Shown: positions 1 through 8,312, counted from the first letter of the stretch. The stretch is DNA of 21,433 bases from Ruminococcaceae bacterium UBA5397 (GCA_002411615.1 DHOF01000139.1:1-21433), one strand, 5' to 3'. Program-made: numbers and translations. The notes: generated by a model from the letters alone, not told the origin.

Positions 1-1001
1 GTCAGCGGTTGTGTAAATTGGCGAACATACTGCATAAAGGCCTGAATATCGCCGAGACTCACGGTGCCGTTGATTGCGAGATAACCGCCGAGAATACAGA
101 CAGCGACATATCCGGCATTGCCGATAAACTGCATGACCGGCATCATCAGGCTGGAAAGGAATTGGCTTTTCCATGCAGAGCCGTAAAGGTTTTCATTGTA
201 ATCGGAAAACTGCTCTTTGCTTTTTTCCTCGCCGTTAAAAGCTTTTACTACAATGTGACTGCCATACATTTCTTCAATGTGACCATTTACATGGCCAAGA
301 TATTCCTGCTGAGAAGAAAAGTATTTTTGAGAGTGACTGACAATAAAAGCAATGAAAATTGCGGCGATCGGGATAATGCAGAGGGAAACCAGAGACATTT
401 GCCAACTGATGGAGAACATCATAATGAGAATTCCGATCAGAGTTGTGATACTGGTAATAATCTGCGTAATCGACTGGTTAAAGCTCTGTGCAATGGTATC
501 AACATCGTTTGTAATATGGCTTAAAACTTCACCGGTTGTTGTTGTATCATAATAGCCAAGCGGAAGATTTTGAATCTTTGCTTCAATTTCCTTACGCATG
601 CGGTAGGTGACTTTCATCGAAATGCCGCTCATGATCCAGCCTTGAATATAGGAAAAGAGAGCGCTCATAACATAGAGGGCGACAAGAGTCAAAAGAGTGC
701 CTGCAATTTTGGAAAAGTCAATTCCTTCTCCTGTGCCGGAAATTTGATTCATCAAACCGGAAAAGATTTCATTCGTGGCATTTCCCAACACTTTTGGACC
801 GATGATTGCAAAAACAGTGCTGGCGATTGCGAACAAGAAGACGACAATCAGAGCCAAGTGGTATTTGCCGATATATTTGATCAGTTTGCGAATGGTGCCT
901 TTAAAGTCCTTTGCTTTTTCACCACGCTGCATAACGGCATTGGGGCCGTGTCCCATTGGACCGCGGTGTTTCATCGGAGGAGCGGATTTTTGATCTTTCA
1001 T
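1..1001 (-). CDS. ABC exporter half-transporter, second subunit (C-terminus outside window)
   Basis: The gene runs off the left edge, so only the first 333 residues are visible. They form a cytoplasmic N-terminus rich in basic residues, Met and Pro, followed by an exporter-type transmembrane domain. Several hydrophobic spans are clear, as is the coupling region containing GEVLSHITNDVDTIAQSFNQ, typical of type IV (ABCB/MsbA-like) exporters. The nucleotide-binding domain is not in the window. The ATG at 1001 overlaps the stop of the preceding ABC gene in an ATGA arrangement, and a TCCTCC complement (AGGAGG) lies just upstream. The two subunits are therefore probably translationally coupled and form a heterodimer. 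The partner has a degenerate ATP site, so this subunit is expected to carry the catalytic glutamate, which cannot be checked here. The substrate is unknown; drugs or lipids would be typical of the family. Confidence 0.93.
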   Translation of the reverse strand, partial: MKDQKSAPPMKHRGPMGHGPNAVMQRGEKAKDFKGTIRKLIKYIGKYHLALIVVFLFAIASTVFAIIGPKVLGNATNEIFSGLMNQISGTGEGIDFSKIAGTLLTLVALYVMSALFSYIQGWIMSGISMKVTYRMRKEIEAKIQNLPLGYYDTTTTGEVLSHITNDVDTIAQSFNQSITQIITSITTLIGILIMMFSISWQMSLVSLCIIPIAAIFIAFIVSHSQKYFSSQQEYLGHVNGHIEEMYGSHIVVKAFNGEEKSKEQFSDYNENLYGSAWKSQFLSSLMMPVMQFIGNAGYVAVCILGGYLAINGTVSLGDIQAFMQYVRQFTQPL

Positions 1002-3235
1002 TCTAATTCCTCCTTTGAAAGCTGTGAAGATGCAATCTCATAATAGGTGGGGCAGGTTTCCAAAAGTTCATGATGAGTGCCGCAGCCGACAATCTTTCCT
1101 TCTTCCAGAACGATGATCTGGTCTGCATGCATGATGGTGCTCACTCGCTGGGCAACCAAAAGAATTGTCGCTGTGGAAGTGTAGAGATGAAGTGCTTTGC
1201 GCAGCGCAGCGTCTGTCTTAAAGTCCAATGCGGAAAAGCTGTCGTCAAACAAATAGATTTCCGCATTGGTGGCAAGCGCACGGGCAATTGAGAGCCGCTG
1301 CTTTTGCCCGCCGGAGACATTGTTTCCGCCTTCGGAGATAGACTCCTCCATCTTTTGCGGCTTTGTATTGATAAATTCGGAAGCCTGTGCAACCTCGGCA
1401 ACTTTTTCAATTTTTTCATCGGTTGCATCCGGCGCACCGTAACGTAAGTTGGAGGCAATCGTTCCCGAGAGAAGCACTCCTTTTTGCGGAACATAGCCGA
1501 TCCGGCTGTGAAGTTCCTTTTGGGGAACTTTACGAATGTCGCGTCCGTCCACCAGAATTTCGCCGCCCGTCACATCGTAAAAGCGAGGGATCAAGTTAAT
1601 CAGCGTGGATTTTCCGCTGCCGGTGGAACCGATAAAAGCAGTGGTTTTACCTGGATTTGCAGTAAAGGAAATGTGATTTAAAACATCTTCATCAGCGCCG
1701 TGATACCGGAAGCAGACATCTTTAAATTCGATGATTCCTTTTTTGGATTCGTCAAAAGATTCCGGATTCTCAGGGTCGTGGATCGAAGGCTTTGTCTCCA
1801 ACACTTCTGCAATACGGTCTCCTGCAACAGCAGCTCTGGGGAACATAATGAACATGACGGAAATCATAAGGAAGCTCATGATAATCTGCATCGCATACTG
1901 GATAAAGGCCATCATATCGCCAACCTGCATGGCGCTTTCACTGATTTGATGGGCTCCTACCCAAACGATCAGTAAAGAAACACCGTTCATGATGAACATC
2001 ATGGTTGGCATCATGCAGACCATCACACGGTTAACAAAGAGCTGTGTATTTGTAAGATCTTTATTGGCGGTATCGAAGCGGTCTTCTTCAAATTTTTGAT
2101 TGCTGAAAGCGCGTGTTACCATCAAACCGCTTAAATTTTCACGGGCGACCAGGTTGAGCCGGTCTATCAGTTTCTGCATAATTTTGAATTTCGGCATGGC
2201 AACGGTGAAAATTACTAGAATTAAAGCAATCAGTAAAGCGCAGGCCAGCGCAATGATCCAGGTCATGGAACCGGATTTTTTGAGTGCCATGATGACTCCG
2301 CCGACTCCCATAATCGGCGCGTAGCAGATCATGCGGATTCCAAAGACGAAAAACATCTGAATTTGTGTGACATCATTGGTTGTACGGGTAATCAAAGAAG
2401 CGGTGCCAAATTTGTCAAATTCCGAGTTGGAGAAATCTTCCACATTGGAAAAGATATCCCGACGCAGATCGCGCGAAATGCCTGCAGCGACTCTTGCGGA
2501 GATCAAACCGACCAAAACGGAAGCAATACCGCTTGCTAGTGTGATGAGCACCATTAGGAGTCCTTGGTGCATAATATAATTTTGCTGAATAGAATCGGTA
2601 TTGACGCCCAATTCTTGATAAAAGTTTTTCGTTAAAATGGTTCCGCTCTGTTCCAAAAGAGACTGTTGATTTTGCTGCGCTTCTGTTCGGGCTTCATTAA
2701 TGACAGAAGCGGGAATTTTCTGAAGCATCGGCATCATCTGATAGAGCTTTGAAAAATCAATAGAGGAAAGATCAGAAGTGCTGGGGGAGTCTGAATTTCC
2801 CATCATTGGGGAGGAGGAACCAGACTGTGTTTGAAGGCTTTTCATCGTATCAATGAAAGTCCATGTGCTTTGGCCGAAGATTTCGTTCAGGTGGCTGCGC
2901 GTTTCGGTGGAAACACCACTATTCAGCGTATAGATTTCTTCGGTGCTGTTAAGCGGATAACTGTCTGCTAGTTCTCCCACAGATTTAAGAGAATAAGAGG
3001 CATTGACATCCGTCTTTTCATTTTCGTCCATAAAGATTTGCAGAAAGGTCATTCCTTTTGCACTGATTGCATCGGGAGAGGCGTTTTCCACGCCCCCTTG
3101 CTGCAGACCGACATTGACAATTTGACTCATATAATTTGGCAGGTTCAAATCGCATGATGCCTGCACAAATAAAAGCACAATTGCAAAGAGAATTGTTGCC
3201 CAGTAGTGCCCAAGATATCGCATTACTTTTTTCAT
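998..3235 (-). CDS. ABC exporter half-transporter with extracellular insert and degenerate ATP site
   Basis: This 745-residue protein is a fused transmembrane domain and ABC ATPase. TM1 lies near residues 13-30 and TM2 near 222-248. Between them sits a large Ser/Gln/Asn-rich insert (about 45-220), predicted to be outside the membrane. Such an insert is known in one subunit of BmrCD-like heterodimers; usual half-transporters are about 580 residues. The ATPase shows Walker A GSTGSGKST (536-544), the Q-loop glutamine near 584, signature SGGQ (641-644) and Walker B YLFDD. The catalytic glutamate position is Asp665, and the switch histidine is Gln696 (VAQRVST). These are the substitutions of the degenerate subunit in TM287/288-type heterodimers, so the canonical site is expected to be completed by the next gene. 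It starts inside the marR stop (ATGA) and ends inside the next start, giving a three-gene coupled operon, probably a MarR-controlled export system. Confidence 0.95.
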   Translation of the reverse strand: MKKVMRYLGHYWATILFAIVLLFVQASCDLNLPNYMSQIVNVGLQQGGVENASPDAISAKGMTFLQIFMDENEKTDVNASYSLKSVGELADSYPLNSTEEIYTLNSGVSTETRSHLNEIFGQSTWTFIDTMKSLQTQSGSSSPMMGNSDSPSTSDLSSIDFSKLYQMMPMLQKIPASVINEARTEAQQNQQSLLEQSGTILTKNFYQELGVNTDSIQQNYIMHQGLLMVLITLASGIASVLVGLISARVAAGISRDLRRDIFSNVEDFSNSEFDKFGTASLITRTTNDVTQIQMFFVFGIRMICYAPIMGVGGVIMALKKSGSMTWIIALACALLIALILVIFTVAMPKFKIMQKLIDRLNLVARENLSGLMVTRAFSNQKFEEDRFDTANKDLTNTQLFVNRVMVCMMPTMMFIMNGVSLLIVWVGAHQISESAMQVGDMMAFIQYAMQIIMSFLMISVMFIMFPRAAVAGDRIAEVLETKPSIHDPENPESFDESKKGIIEFKDVCFRYHGADEDVLNHISFTANPGKTTAFIGSTGSGKSTLINLIPRFYDVTGGEILVDGRDIRKVPQKELHSRIGYVPQKGVLLSGTIASNLRYGAPDATDEKIEKVAEVAQASEFINTKPQKMEESISEGGNNVSGGQKQRLSIARALATNAEIYLFDDSFSALDFKTDAALRKALHLYTSTATILLVAQRVSTIMHADQIIVLEEGKIVGCGTHHELLETCPTYYEIASSQLSKEELE

Positions 3236-3708
3236 GAGATGTGTGGTCCCTCCTTTGTGTGGTTACAATTTGGCTTCCAACTTTGAGATTCATACTTTTC
3301 ACGGATCCGCAAAAGGGAGCTGTAAAGATGATCGGAAAGCGCGATCATCTGTTGGACTTCTTCTTCACTAAGCTGGTCAAATACATCATCCACCCGTTTC
3401 ATAACTTCTTTTCCATAAGCTTCAAACCTTAATTTTGCTTCTGGCTTTAAACGGACATAAATGACGCGGCGGTCTTCCGGACAAATTGTGCGTTCAATAA
3501 ACCCCTTTTTCTCCAGAGAAGAAAGCATTTGGCTTACTGCCGGACGGCTCATATGAAAATGATTGCCGATTTCACTGGATTTTAAGCCTTCTGGGTTCAA
3601 ATGCTGCGCATGAATGATCATATTTAGGGTAAAAAATTCCCCTGGCCCCAGGCCTTCCGGCCATGGAAACCAATGGTGGGTACTCTTTAGCCGGTGGATA
3701 GATTCCAT
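3232..3708 (-). CDS. MarR-family transcriptional regulator
   Basis: This small winged-helix regulator (158 residues from the ATG) contains the typical MarR core. The recognition region reads SSEIGNHFHMSRPAVSQMLSSLEKKG and the wing is ERTICPEDRRVIYVRL. The C-terminal helix ISDHLYSSLLRIREKY-type segment is for dimerisation. It is first in an operon with two ABC exporter genes (ATGA overlap at 3232-3235), so it probably represses that operon until a ligand or drug appears. The ATG at 3708 has no ribosome site in front of it. The only good one (AAAGGAGA, 3743-3750) sits 8 nt before an in-frame ACG at 3733-3735, which would add nine residues, (M)ERERRQQL, matching the usual MarR first helix. The true start may therefore be 3735. 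Confidence 0.93.
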   Translation of the reverse strand: MESIHRLKSTHHWFPWPEGLGPGEFFTLNMIIHAQHLNPEGLKSSEIGNHFHMSRPAVSQMLSSLEKKGFIERTICPEDRRVIYVRLKPEAKLRFEAYGKEVMKRVDDVFDQLSEEEVQQMIALSDHLYSSLLRIREKYESQSWKPNCNHTKEGPHIS

Positions 3709-3757
3709 TAATTGCTGCCGACGTTCGCGTTCCGTAAAAATCTCTCCTTTTAAAATA

Positions 3758-3770
3758 TTAATAGCATTAA
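3758..3770. promoter_or_regulatory. Candidate MarR operator
   Basis: The dyad TTAAT-N3-ATTAA lies right at the predicted transcription start, between the -10 box and the ribosome site of marR. MarR proteins commonly autoregulate through short AT-rich palindromes in this position. The arms are only 5 bp and the region is AT-rich, so chance is possible. Confidence 0.4.
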
Positions 3771-3772
3771 CT

Positions 3773-3800
3773 ATTATAGACTTAAATAATTAATTGTCAA
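3773..3800 (-). promoter_or_regulatory. Strong sigma-A promoter of the marR-ABC operon
   Basis: On the minus strand a perfect -35 TTGACA (3795-3800) is followed after 16 nt by a perfect -10 TATAAT (3773-3778). Transcription should start near 3766. Such a consensus promoter in front of a repressor fits a system that is held off by MarR binding rather than activated. Confidence 0.85.
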
Positions 3801-3824
3801 TACAATATTAAAAAATAAATAAAA

Positions 3825-3855
3825 AAAGAAGACTTGTTTTGTGCAAGTCTTCTTT
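3825..3855 (-). terminator. Intrinsic terminator after mrp
   Basis: A hairpin with GAAGACTTG (3828-3836) and CAAGTCTTC (3844-3852) as arms and a 7-nt loop is followed on the minus strand by a long T-rich run. It lies about 30 bp past the mrp stop. Its plus-strand side also has TTTTT, so it may work in both directions. Confidence 0.85.
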
Positions 3856-3881
3856 TTGTTTGCTTTTATTTTTGTTTGCTT

Positions 3882-4712
3882 TTATAAAAGAGATTCTAAA
3901 GAATGTGAGGCGTCTAAAAGCCAGGGAGTTTCGATTTCTTCTGCTTTTCCAGCATCGATTTTTGCAGAGATTTGCGGGTCGATGGGGCAATGTGCCAGGA
4001 CCTTTAAAGAATAGCGGGAGGCTACTTCTTCGGTATGACTTTGTCCAAAAGGGAAGAGCTTATGCCCGCAGTCGGGACATATCATATAACTCATATTTTC
4101 GATAATTCCAAGAACCGGAATTTTCATCATATTTGCCATGGTAACTGCTTTAGAGACAATCATAGAGACCAGCTCCTGCGGGGAAGTGACAATGAGAATG
4201 CCGTCTACCGGCAGAGACTGGAAGACCGTCAGCGGGACATCGCCGGTTCCCGGAGGCATATCTACAAACAGATAGTCTACATCGTCCCAGAAAACATCGC
4301 TCCAAAACTGCTTCACCATGTTGGCGACGATTGGGCCTCTCCAAACGACCGGTGCGGTTTCTTCCTCCAAAAGGAGGTTGGTGCTGACAATCTGGATATT
4401 ATTTTTACTGCGGCGCGGAACGATCAATTCATCCTGTGCAAAAACTTTTTCATGGATCCCGAAGGCTTTCGGAATCGAAGGACCGGTAATATCGGCATCC
4501 ATAATGCCGACTCGATGGCCCAGACGGTTCATCTGAACCGCCATCATGGAGGTAATCAGACTTTTGCCGACGCCGCCCTTGCCGCTGACGATTCCGATTA
4601 CTTTTTTTACACGGCTTTTGGGATTGAGCGGGACCCGAAAATCCTGTGGGTTTGGCTGGCGGCTGGAACAGGCTTCTTGACAGTTGCTGCAGTCATGATT
4701 GCATTCACTCAT
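3882..4712 (-). CDS. mrp: Mrp/Nbp35-family iron-sulfur carrier ATPase
   Basis: A 276-residue P-loop ATPase of the Mrp/Nbp35/ApbC family, which binds and delivers Fe-S clusters to apoproteins in the cytoplasm. The deviant Walker A GKGGVGKS is at 44-51, the MDADITGPSIPK motif near 71-82, and the DMPPGTGD switch II segment near 151-158. The metal-binding CPDCG (Cys212, Cys215) expected at the dimer interface is present. The N-terminus has an extra cysteine set, Cys4, 8, 11 and 15, recalling the N-terminal cluster of Nbp35 but with tighter spacing. A DUF59 domain, common in other Mrp proteins, is absent. The start has a good AAAGGAGAG site upstream. It follows the gpsA-like gene by 34 bp and is probably co-transcribed with it; a terminator follows. 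Confidence 0.95.
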   Translation of the reverse strand: MSECNHDCSNCQEACSSRQPNPQDFRVPLNPKSRVKKVIGIVSGKGGVGKSLITSMMAVQMNRLGHRVGIMDADITGPSIPKAFGIHEKVFAQDELIVPRRSKNNIQIVSTNLLLEEETAPVVWRGPIVANMVKQFWSDVFWDDVDYLFVDMPPGTGDVPLTVFQSLPVDGILIVTSPQELVSMIVSKAVTMANMMKIPVLGIIENMSYMICPDCGHKLFPFGQSHTEEVASRYSLKVLAHCPIDPQISAKIDAGKAEEIETPWLLDASHSLESLL

Positions 4713-4746
4713 AAAGATCTCTCCTTTACCTTTATATCAGATGGTT

Positions 4747-5703
4747 TTAAAATTCGTGTTTCAGGCTGCGTGTAAAGAGACGATTAATACAGTCGTCGGC
4801 ATCCTGATTTTGATGGATGATGCGGTCTACCGCGTCGCAGATCGGAAGCTCAACCTGATATTTTTCCCCCAAGAGCAGCATCGCTTTTACAGTGGCGGCA
4901 CCTTCGGCAAGCTCCCCATAAGGTTCTTTTTTAACAAAGCTTTCACCAAATTGCCGGTTGTGGCTGTATTTGCTGAAAACAGTTGCTTCATAGTCACCCA
5001 GATGGGAAAGACCATAGGCGGTAAGTTCATTTCCTCCCATTGCCTTGATTAGCCGTGCAATTTCGCGGGTGCCACGGCACATTAAAGGACCTTTCAGGGA
5101 CGTTTTATTTCTGCCGTCCAAAATGCCGGCGGCAATTCCGATTACGTTTTTGGAGGCGGCGCCGATTTCGTTGCCGAGAAGATCGTCCCCATAATAAAAG
5201 CGAATGAGATCGCTGCCCATTGCGTCGATGATGCGCGCTTTTACTTCTTCACGGTCACTGTCGACCACCATGCAATTTGGAAGTCCTTTTACAAAATCCT
5301 GCACATGCCCGGGACCGACCCAGATCCCTAAATCAATATCAGGCAAAAATTCACGGACAATCTGTGTTAGGCGCAGACCGGTGGAAGCTTCAATCCCTTT
5401 CATGCAGAGAACCATTGTTTTTCCCGAAAATGACAGGGGCTGAAGCTGCGCCATCAGACTGCGCAGCCCTTGAGCACCAATCGAAATGATCACCATTTGG
5501 GCAGAAACAACGGCTTTTGGCAGGTCAGTGGTCATCTTTGTTTTCGGCCCGAAGGAAACAAGACCGTTTGTGCCGGTTTCCTGTAATTGGTGAAAACGAG
5601 TGGAATTTTTGCGCCCGTAAATTGTCACGGCGTGTCCAAGTTTCGCTGCATACCATGCGAGAAAACTTCCCCAACGGCCGCAGCCAATCACTGTTATATT
5701 CAT
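4747..5703 (-). CDS. gpsA: NAD(P)H-dependent glycerol-3-phosphate dehydrogenase (divergent GpsA)
   Basis: This 318-residue protein should reduce dihydroxyacetone phosphate to sn-glycerol-3-phosphate for phospholipid synthesis. The N-terminal Rossmann motif is GCGRWG (7-12), a variant of GAGSWG. The conserved KG of the active region is at 102-103, the catalytic lysine at 185 in GAASKNVIGIAAGILDG, and the substrate loop GLSHLGD is near 231-237, followed by SHNRQFG. Two motifs depart from the textbook form: GPGHVQD in place of GPSFAxE, and SHNRQFG in place of SRNRxxG. It may belong to a divergent clostridial branch or a paralogue with altered cofactor or substrate use. The start has a GGAGGG site 7 nt upstream. 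It precedes mrp in an apparent two-gene operon. Confidence 0.88.
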   Translation of the reverse strand: MNITVIGCGRWGSFLAWYAAKLGHAVTIYGRKNSTRFHQLQETGTNGLVSFGPKTKMTTDLPKAVVSAQMVIISIGAQGLRSLMAQLQPLSFSGKTMVLCMKGIEASTGLRLTQIVREFLPDIDLGIWVGPGHVQDFVKGLPNCMVVDSDREEVKARIIDAMGSDLIRFYYGDDLLGNEIGAASKNVIGIAAGILDGRNKTSLKGPLMCRGTREIARLIKAMGGNELTAYGLSHLGDYEATVFSKYSHNRQFGESFVKKEPYGELAEGAATVKAMLLLGEKYQVELPICDAVDRIIHQNQDADDCINRLFTRSLKHEF

Positions 5704-5743
5704 TGAATCCCTCCAGAAGAGATGAATTGATTACAATTTAATT

Positions 5744-5772
5744 AGTATAACATGCTTCTTAAAGAAAAACCA
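5744..5772 (-). promoter_or_regulatory. Weak candidate promoter for gpsA-mrp
   Basis: A good -10 TATACT (5744-5749, minus strand) lies about 40 bp before the gpsA start. No convincing -35 is visible at the proper distance, only a T-rich stretch. Confidence 0.4.
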
Positions 5773-5843
5773 CCAATCACTAAAAAATACAAATGGATCA
5801 TCGATATTTTTACAAAAGCTGGAGCCGTTTATACTTTAAAATG

Positions 5844-5898
5844 AAAAAGCAGTCAAAAGGAAAGAGAATCATACCCTTCCACTTTTGAGCTGCTTTTT
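5844..5898 (-). terminator. Intrinsic terminator after the histidine kinase gene
   Basis: Arms AAAAAGCAG-TCAAAAG (5844-5859) and CTTTTGA-G-CTGCTTTTT (5882-5898) form a 16-bp stem with one bulge, about 30 bp beyond the kinase stop. On the minus strand the descending arm ends in TTTTT. The rest of the gap, 5704-5928, holds only the gpsA promoter region. Confidence 0.8.
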
Positions 5899-5928
5899 AA
5901 ATATAAAATTAAAAATAAAATTAAAAAA

Positions 5929-7470
5929 TCAGGATTGCGGGGGAGCGGAGTCGGGCTGATGGGTTCCTTCCGGAAGTGCCCCTACGGGAGATTCTGAAAG
6001 GATCGGCAGACGAAACCAGAAGGTGCTCCCAACACCGATTGCACTGCGTACTCCATAGGTGCCATTATGCATATCTAGGATTGACTTTACGATCGAGAGC
6101 CCCAAACCAGTGCCGATTTGGGCGCGCTTATGCTCTTTGTCTACCTTATAGTAACGATCCCAGATGTCATGAAGCTTGTCGGACGGAATTCCTTCTCCGG
6201 TGTCAGTCACTTCAACCGTTACTTGATGATCACGAACAAGCTGACGAATCTGAATCTTTCGATCAGTGCCTGTATAATTGATCGCATTGTTAATCAGATT
6301 GTAAAGAACCTGAGAAATTTTTAGTTCATCGGCAAAGATAGTTACGTTTCGGTCGGATTCAAAAGTTAGGATACAGTCGGTAAGCTTTTGGTAGCGCTTC
6401 GTCGTTTCGCGAATTTCATTCGTTAAACTGAACTCTGATTTTTCCAGTTTTTGTGTGCCGGATTCCAACTTGCTGATATCCAGCACATCGTTTACGAGAT
6501 TGGTCAGACGAGTTGCTTCGTCAATGATGACTTGGATATTTTCGGGGGTGTTTTCGCCCGGAAGATCACGCATTACTTCTGCATAACCACAAATCATTGT
6601 AAGCGGGGTGCGCAGGTCGTGGCTGATATTGGCAATCAGTTCCCGCTGCAGATGTTCCACTTTGCCCAGCTCGTGTTCCGCATAGTTCAGGGTGCGGGCA
6701 AGTTCGCTGATCTCCCGATAGCCGCCTTCCCGAAATGTGACGTTGTAATCTCCTGTTGCGAGTTCTTTTGCGGCATCATTGATCTGAATAATTGGTTTGC
6801 TAATATGTTTGGAAAGATAAAAGGCCAATAACACGGCAAAAACCAATAGAATTCCCGTGATCAGAAACAGCTGAGAACGAATGGTGCTGACGGTTGCACT
6901 CAGCGGTGTAATCACGCTGTAGAGAAAAATCATATAAGGGCTTCCGTTAGAATCCTGCCGAATTGAATTATAGATAAAGGCACGGCTGCGGAAAAGTGTG
7001 TCCCAGACAGAAGAGCTTGCATTTTGTGGATTCACCAGTTCAAAATGAGTCCCACCCTCTGCCTGCGTATTTTGATAAAGAAAATTGAGAAACAGGCGGA
7101 TAGAAGATTCTCCCATTTCGGTAGACAGACGGTTTGGAGAGGCATCCGCCCCATAAACGTTTCCATTGCTGTCCAAAATCAGGATACAAAGCTGATTGCG
7201 CTGTGCCTCTTGTTTGCAAAGTGCTTTTAGATCCTCTGGCTGCATATCATTTGAAACCGCTTTTTCTATCGTTGAGGAAGAGCCCAAAATTTCTTTTTGC
7301 TTAATATTCTCGTAGAACTGATTCAGAAAAACAGTTTGAAATAGCCACAGTAAAATTAGAACAAAAACAATGAACAAAACAAAAATACTGAGAATTCGCC
7401 ATTTAATACTGATCTTTTGCCATCTTTCCCGCATGGAGTGAACCAATTTTTTCGGCGATTTAAGCTTCAA
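5929..7470 (-). CDS. Sensor histidine kinase (OmpR-partner type)
   Basis: This 513-residue membrane kinase autophosphorylates and passes phosphate to the regulator encoded just upstream. TM1 is about 26-48, followed by an extracytoplasmic sensor region of about 150 residues (PDC/Cache-like in length, but not assigned), and TM2 about 200-220. A HAMP linker (about 212-265) follows. The H-box has His284 in NISHDLRTPL, the N-box is NLINNAINYT (391-400), the G1 box is DTGEGIP (423-429) and the G2 box is GTGLGLS (453-459). The C-terminal 25 residues are Pro/Ser-rich. The start is a TTG at 7470 inside the last codons of the response regulator (11-bp overlap), with a GGGGTGG purine stretch about 10 nt upstream; ATG at codon 13 is the alternative. 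The signal is unknown, since no obvious target gene adjoins the pair. Confidence 0.94.
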   Translation of the reverse strand: MKLKSPKKLVHSMRERWQKISIKWRILSIFVLFIVFVLILLWLFQTVFLNQFYENIKQKEILGSSSTIEKAVSNDMQPEDLKALCKQEAQRNQLCILILDSNGNVYGADASPNRLSTEMGESSIRLFLNFLYQNTQAEGGTHFELVNPQNASSSVWDTLFRSRAFIYNSIRQDSNGSPYMIFLYSVITPLSATVSTIRSQLFLITGILLVFAVLLAFYLSKHISKPIIQINDAAKELATGDYNVTFREGGYREISELARTLNYAEHELGKVEHLQRELIANISHDLRTPLTMICGYAEVMRDLPGENTPENIQVIIDEATRLTNLVNDVLDISKLESGTQKLEKSEFSLTNEIRETTKRYQKLTDCILTFESDRNVTIFADELKISQVLYNLINNAINYTGTDRKIQIRQLVRDHQVTVEVTDTGEGIPSDKLHDIWDRYYKVDKEHKRAQIGTGLGLSIVKSILDMHNGTYGVRSAIGVGSTFWFRLPILSESPVGALPEGTHQPDSAPPQS

Positions 7471-8140
7471 AGCGATAGCCCACCCCTCTTAGTGTCACAA
7501 TAAATTTTGCGTAGGGGCCAAGACTTCTGCGGAGTAATTTAATATGGGTATCCAAGGTACGGTCATCTCCGTAAAAATCATATCCCCATACATTTGTAAT
7601 CAGCTTTTCGCGAGTCAGTGCAATATTGCGGTTGTCTGCAAGGTAGAAGAGCAGATCGTATTCTTTTGGAGAAAGATCGGCCTTTTGGCCGTCAATGGTA
7701 ACAATTCGGCCAGTAAAATCAATATTGAGACCCTCAAAGGAAAGAATCTTTTTTTGAGCAGTGTTTAATTCGGGGTGTGTGCGCTTGATAATCGCACTTA
7801 CCCGCATCATCAATTCCTTTGGAGAGAAGGGCTTTACAACGTAATCGTCAATGCCAAGTTCAAATCCGTGAATCTTATCATATTCTTCTCCGCGGGCAGA
7901 AAGCATTAAAACCGGAGTGGAGCAGCATTTTCGAATCTCATGCACGGCCGAAAATCCGTCGAGTTCGGGCATCATGATGTCCATAATAATTAAATCATAG
8001 CTGTGAGGATGTTTTCTGCAGAGATTCACGGCAATCATGCCGTCTGAGGCTTCTTCCACAGAATAACCTTCAAATTCTGCATATTTGCGAATCAACAGGC
8101 GAATTTTATCTTCGTCATCTACTACTAACAAACGGTTCAT
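7460..8140 (-). CDS. OmpR/PhoB-family response regulator
   Basis: A 226-residue DNA-binding regulator, first gene of the two-component operon. The receiver domain shows the acidic pair Asp8-Asp9, phosphoacceptor Asp54 in IIMDIMMPE, the LSA serine and the VVKPFSP lysine. The C-terminal winged helix has the typical LSPKEYDLLFYLADN and ENLIT/NVWGYDFYGDDRTLDTHI-type segments and ends in LRGVGYRFEA. I place the start at ATG 8140 (MNRLLVVDDE). An in-frame TTG four codons earlier (8152) is only 1 nt from the GAGGAG site, which is too close. The ribosome site is about 13 nt from the ATG, which is long, so initiation may be modest. The next gene, the kinase, overlaps its end. Confidence 0.95.
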   Translation of the reverse strand: MNRLLVVDDEDKIRLLIRKYAEFEGYSVEEASDGMIAVNLCRKHPHSYDLIIMDIMMPELDGFSAVHEIRKCCSTPVLMLSARGEEYDKIHGFELGIDDYVVKPFSPKELMMRVSAIIKRTHPELNTAQKKILSFEGLNIDFTGRIVTIDGQKADLSPKEYDLLFYLADNRNIALTREKLITNVWGYDFYGDDRTLDTHIKLLRRSLGPYAKFIVTLRGVGYRFEA

Positions 8141-8249
8141 TTTGATTCTCAATCTCCTCTCATATTTCGATTTTTACTCTATCAGAATTTTGTGAAAAGT
8201 GCGTGACGAATAGCTGAATCGTTTTGCTATATTAAAGGAAAGCGATTCC

Positions 8250-8277
8250 TTGACTTCTGATACAAAAATAGTATACT
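8250..8277 (+). promoter_or_regulatory. Promoter for the ywlG leader
   Basis: TTGACT (8250-8255), a 16-nt spacer and TATACT (8272-8277) form a good sigma-A promoter, giving a start near 8284 and a leader of about 150 nt before ywlG. In the same 290-bp divergent gap I could not find a clear promoter for the response regulator on the minus strand. Confidence 0.7.
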
Positions 8278-8312
8278 GAATTTTGGAAAAAATCAACTAA
8301 AATCCGGCAGAG

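Noticed and set aside
4035..4775. Plus-strand frame of 246 codons opposite mrp
   Set aside because: It is antisense to mrp and has no ribosome site or domain match.
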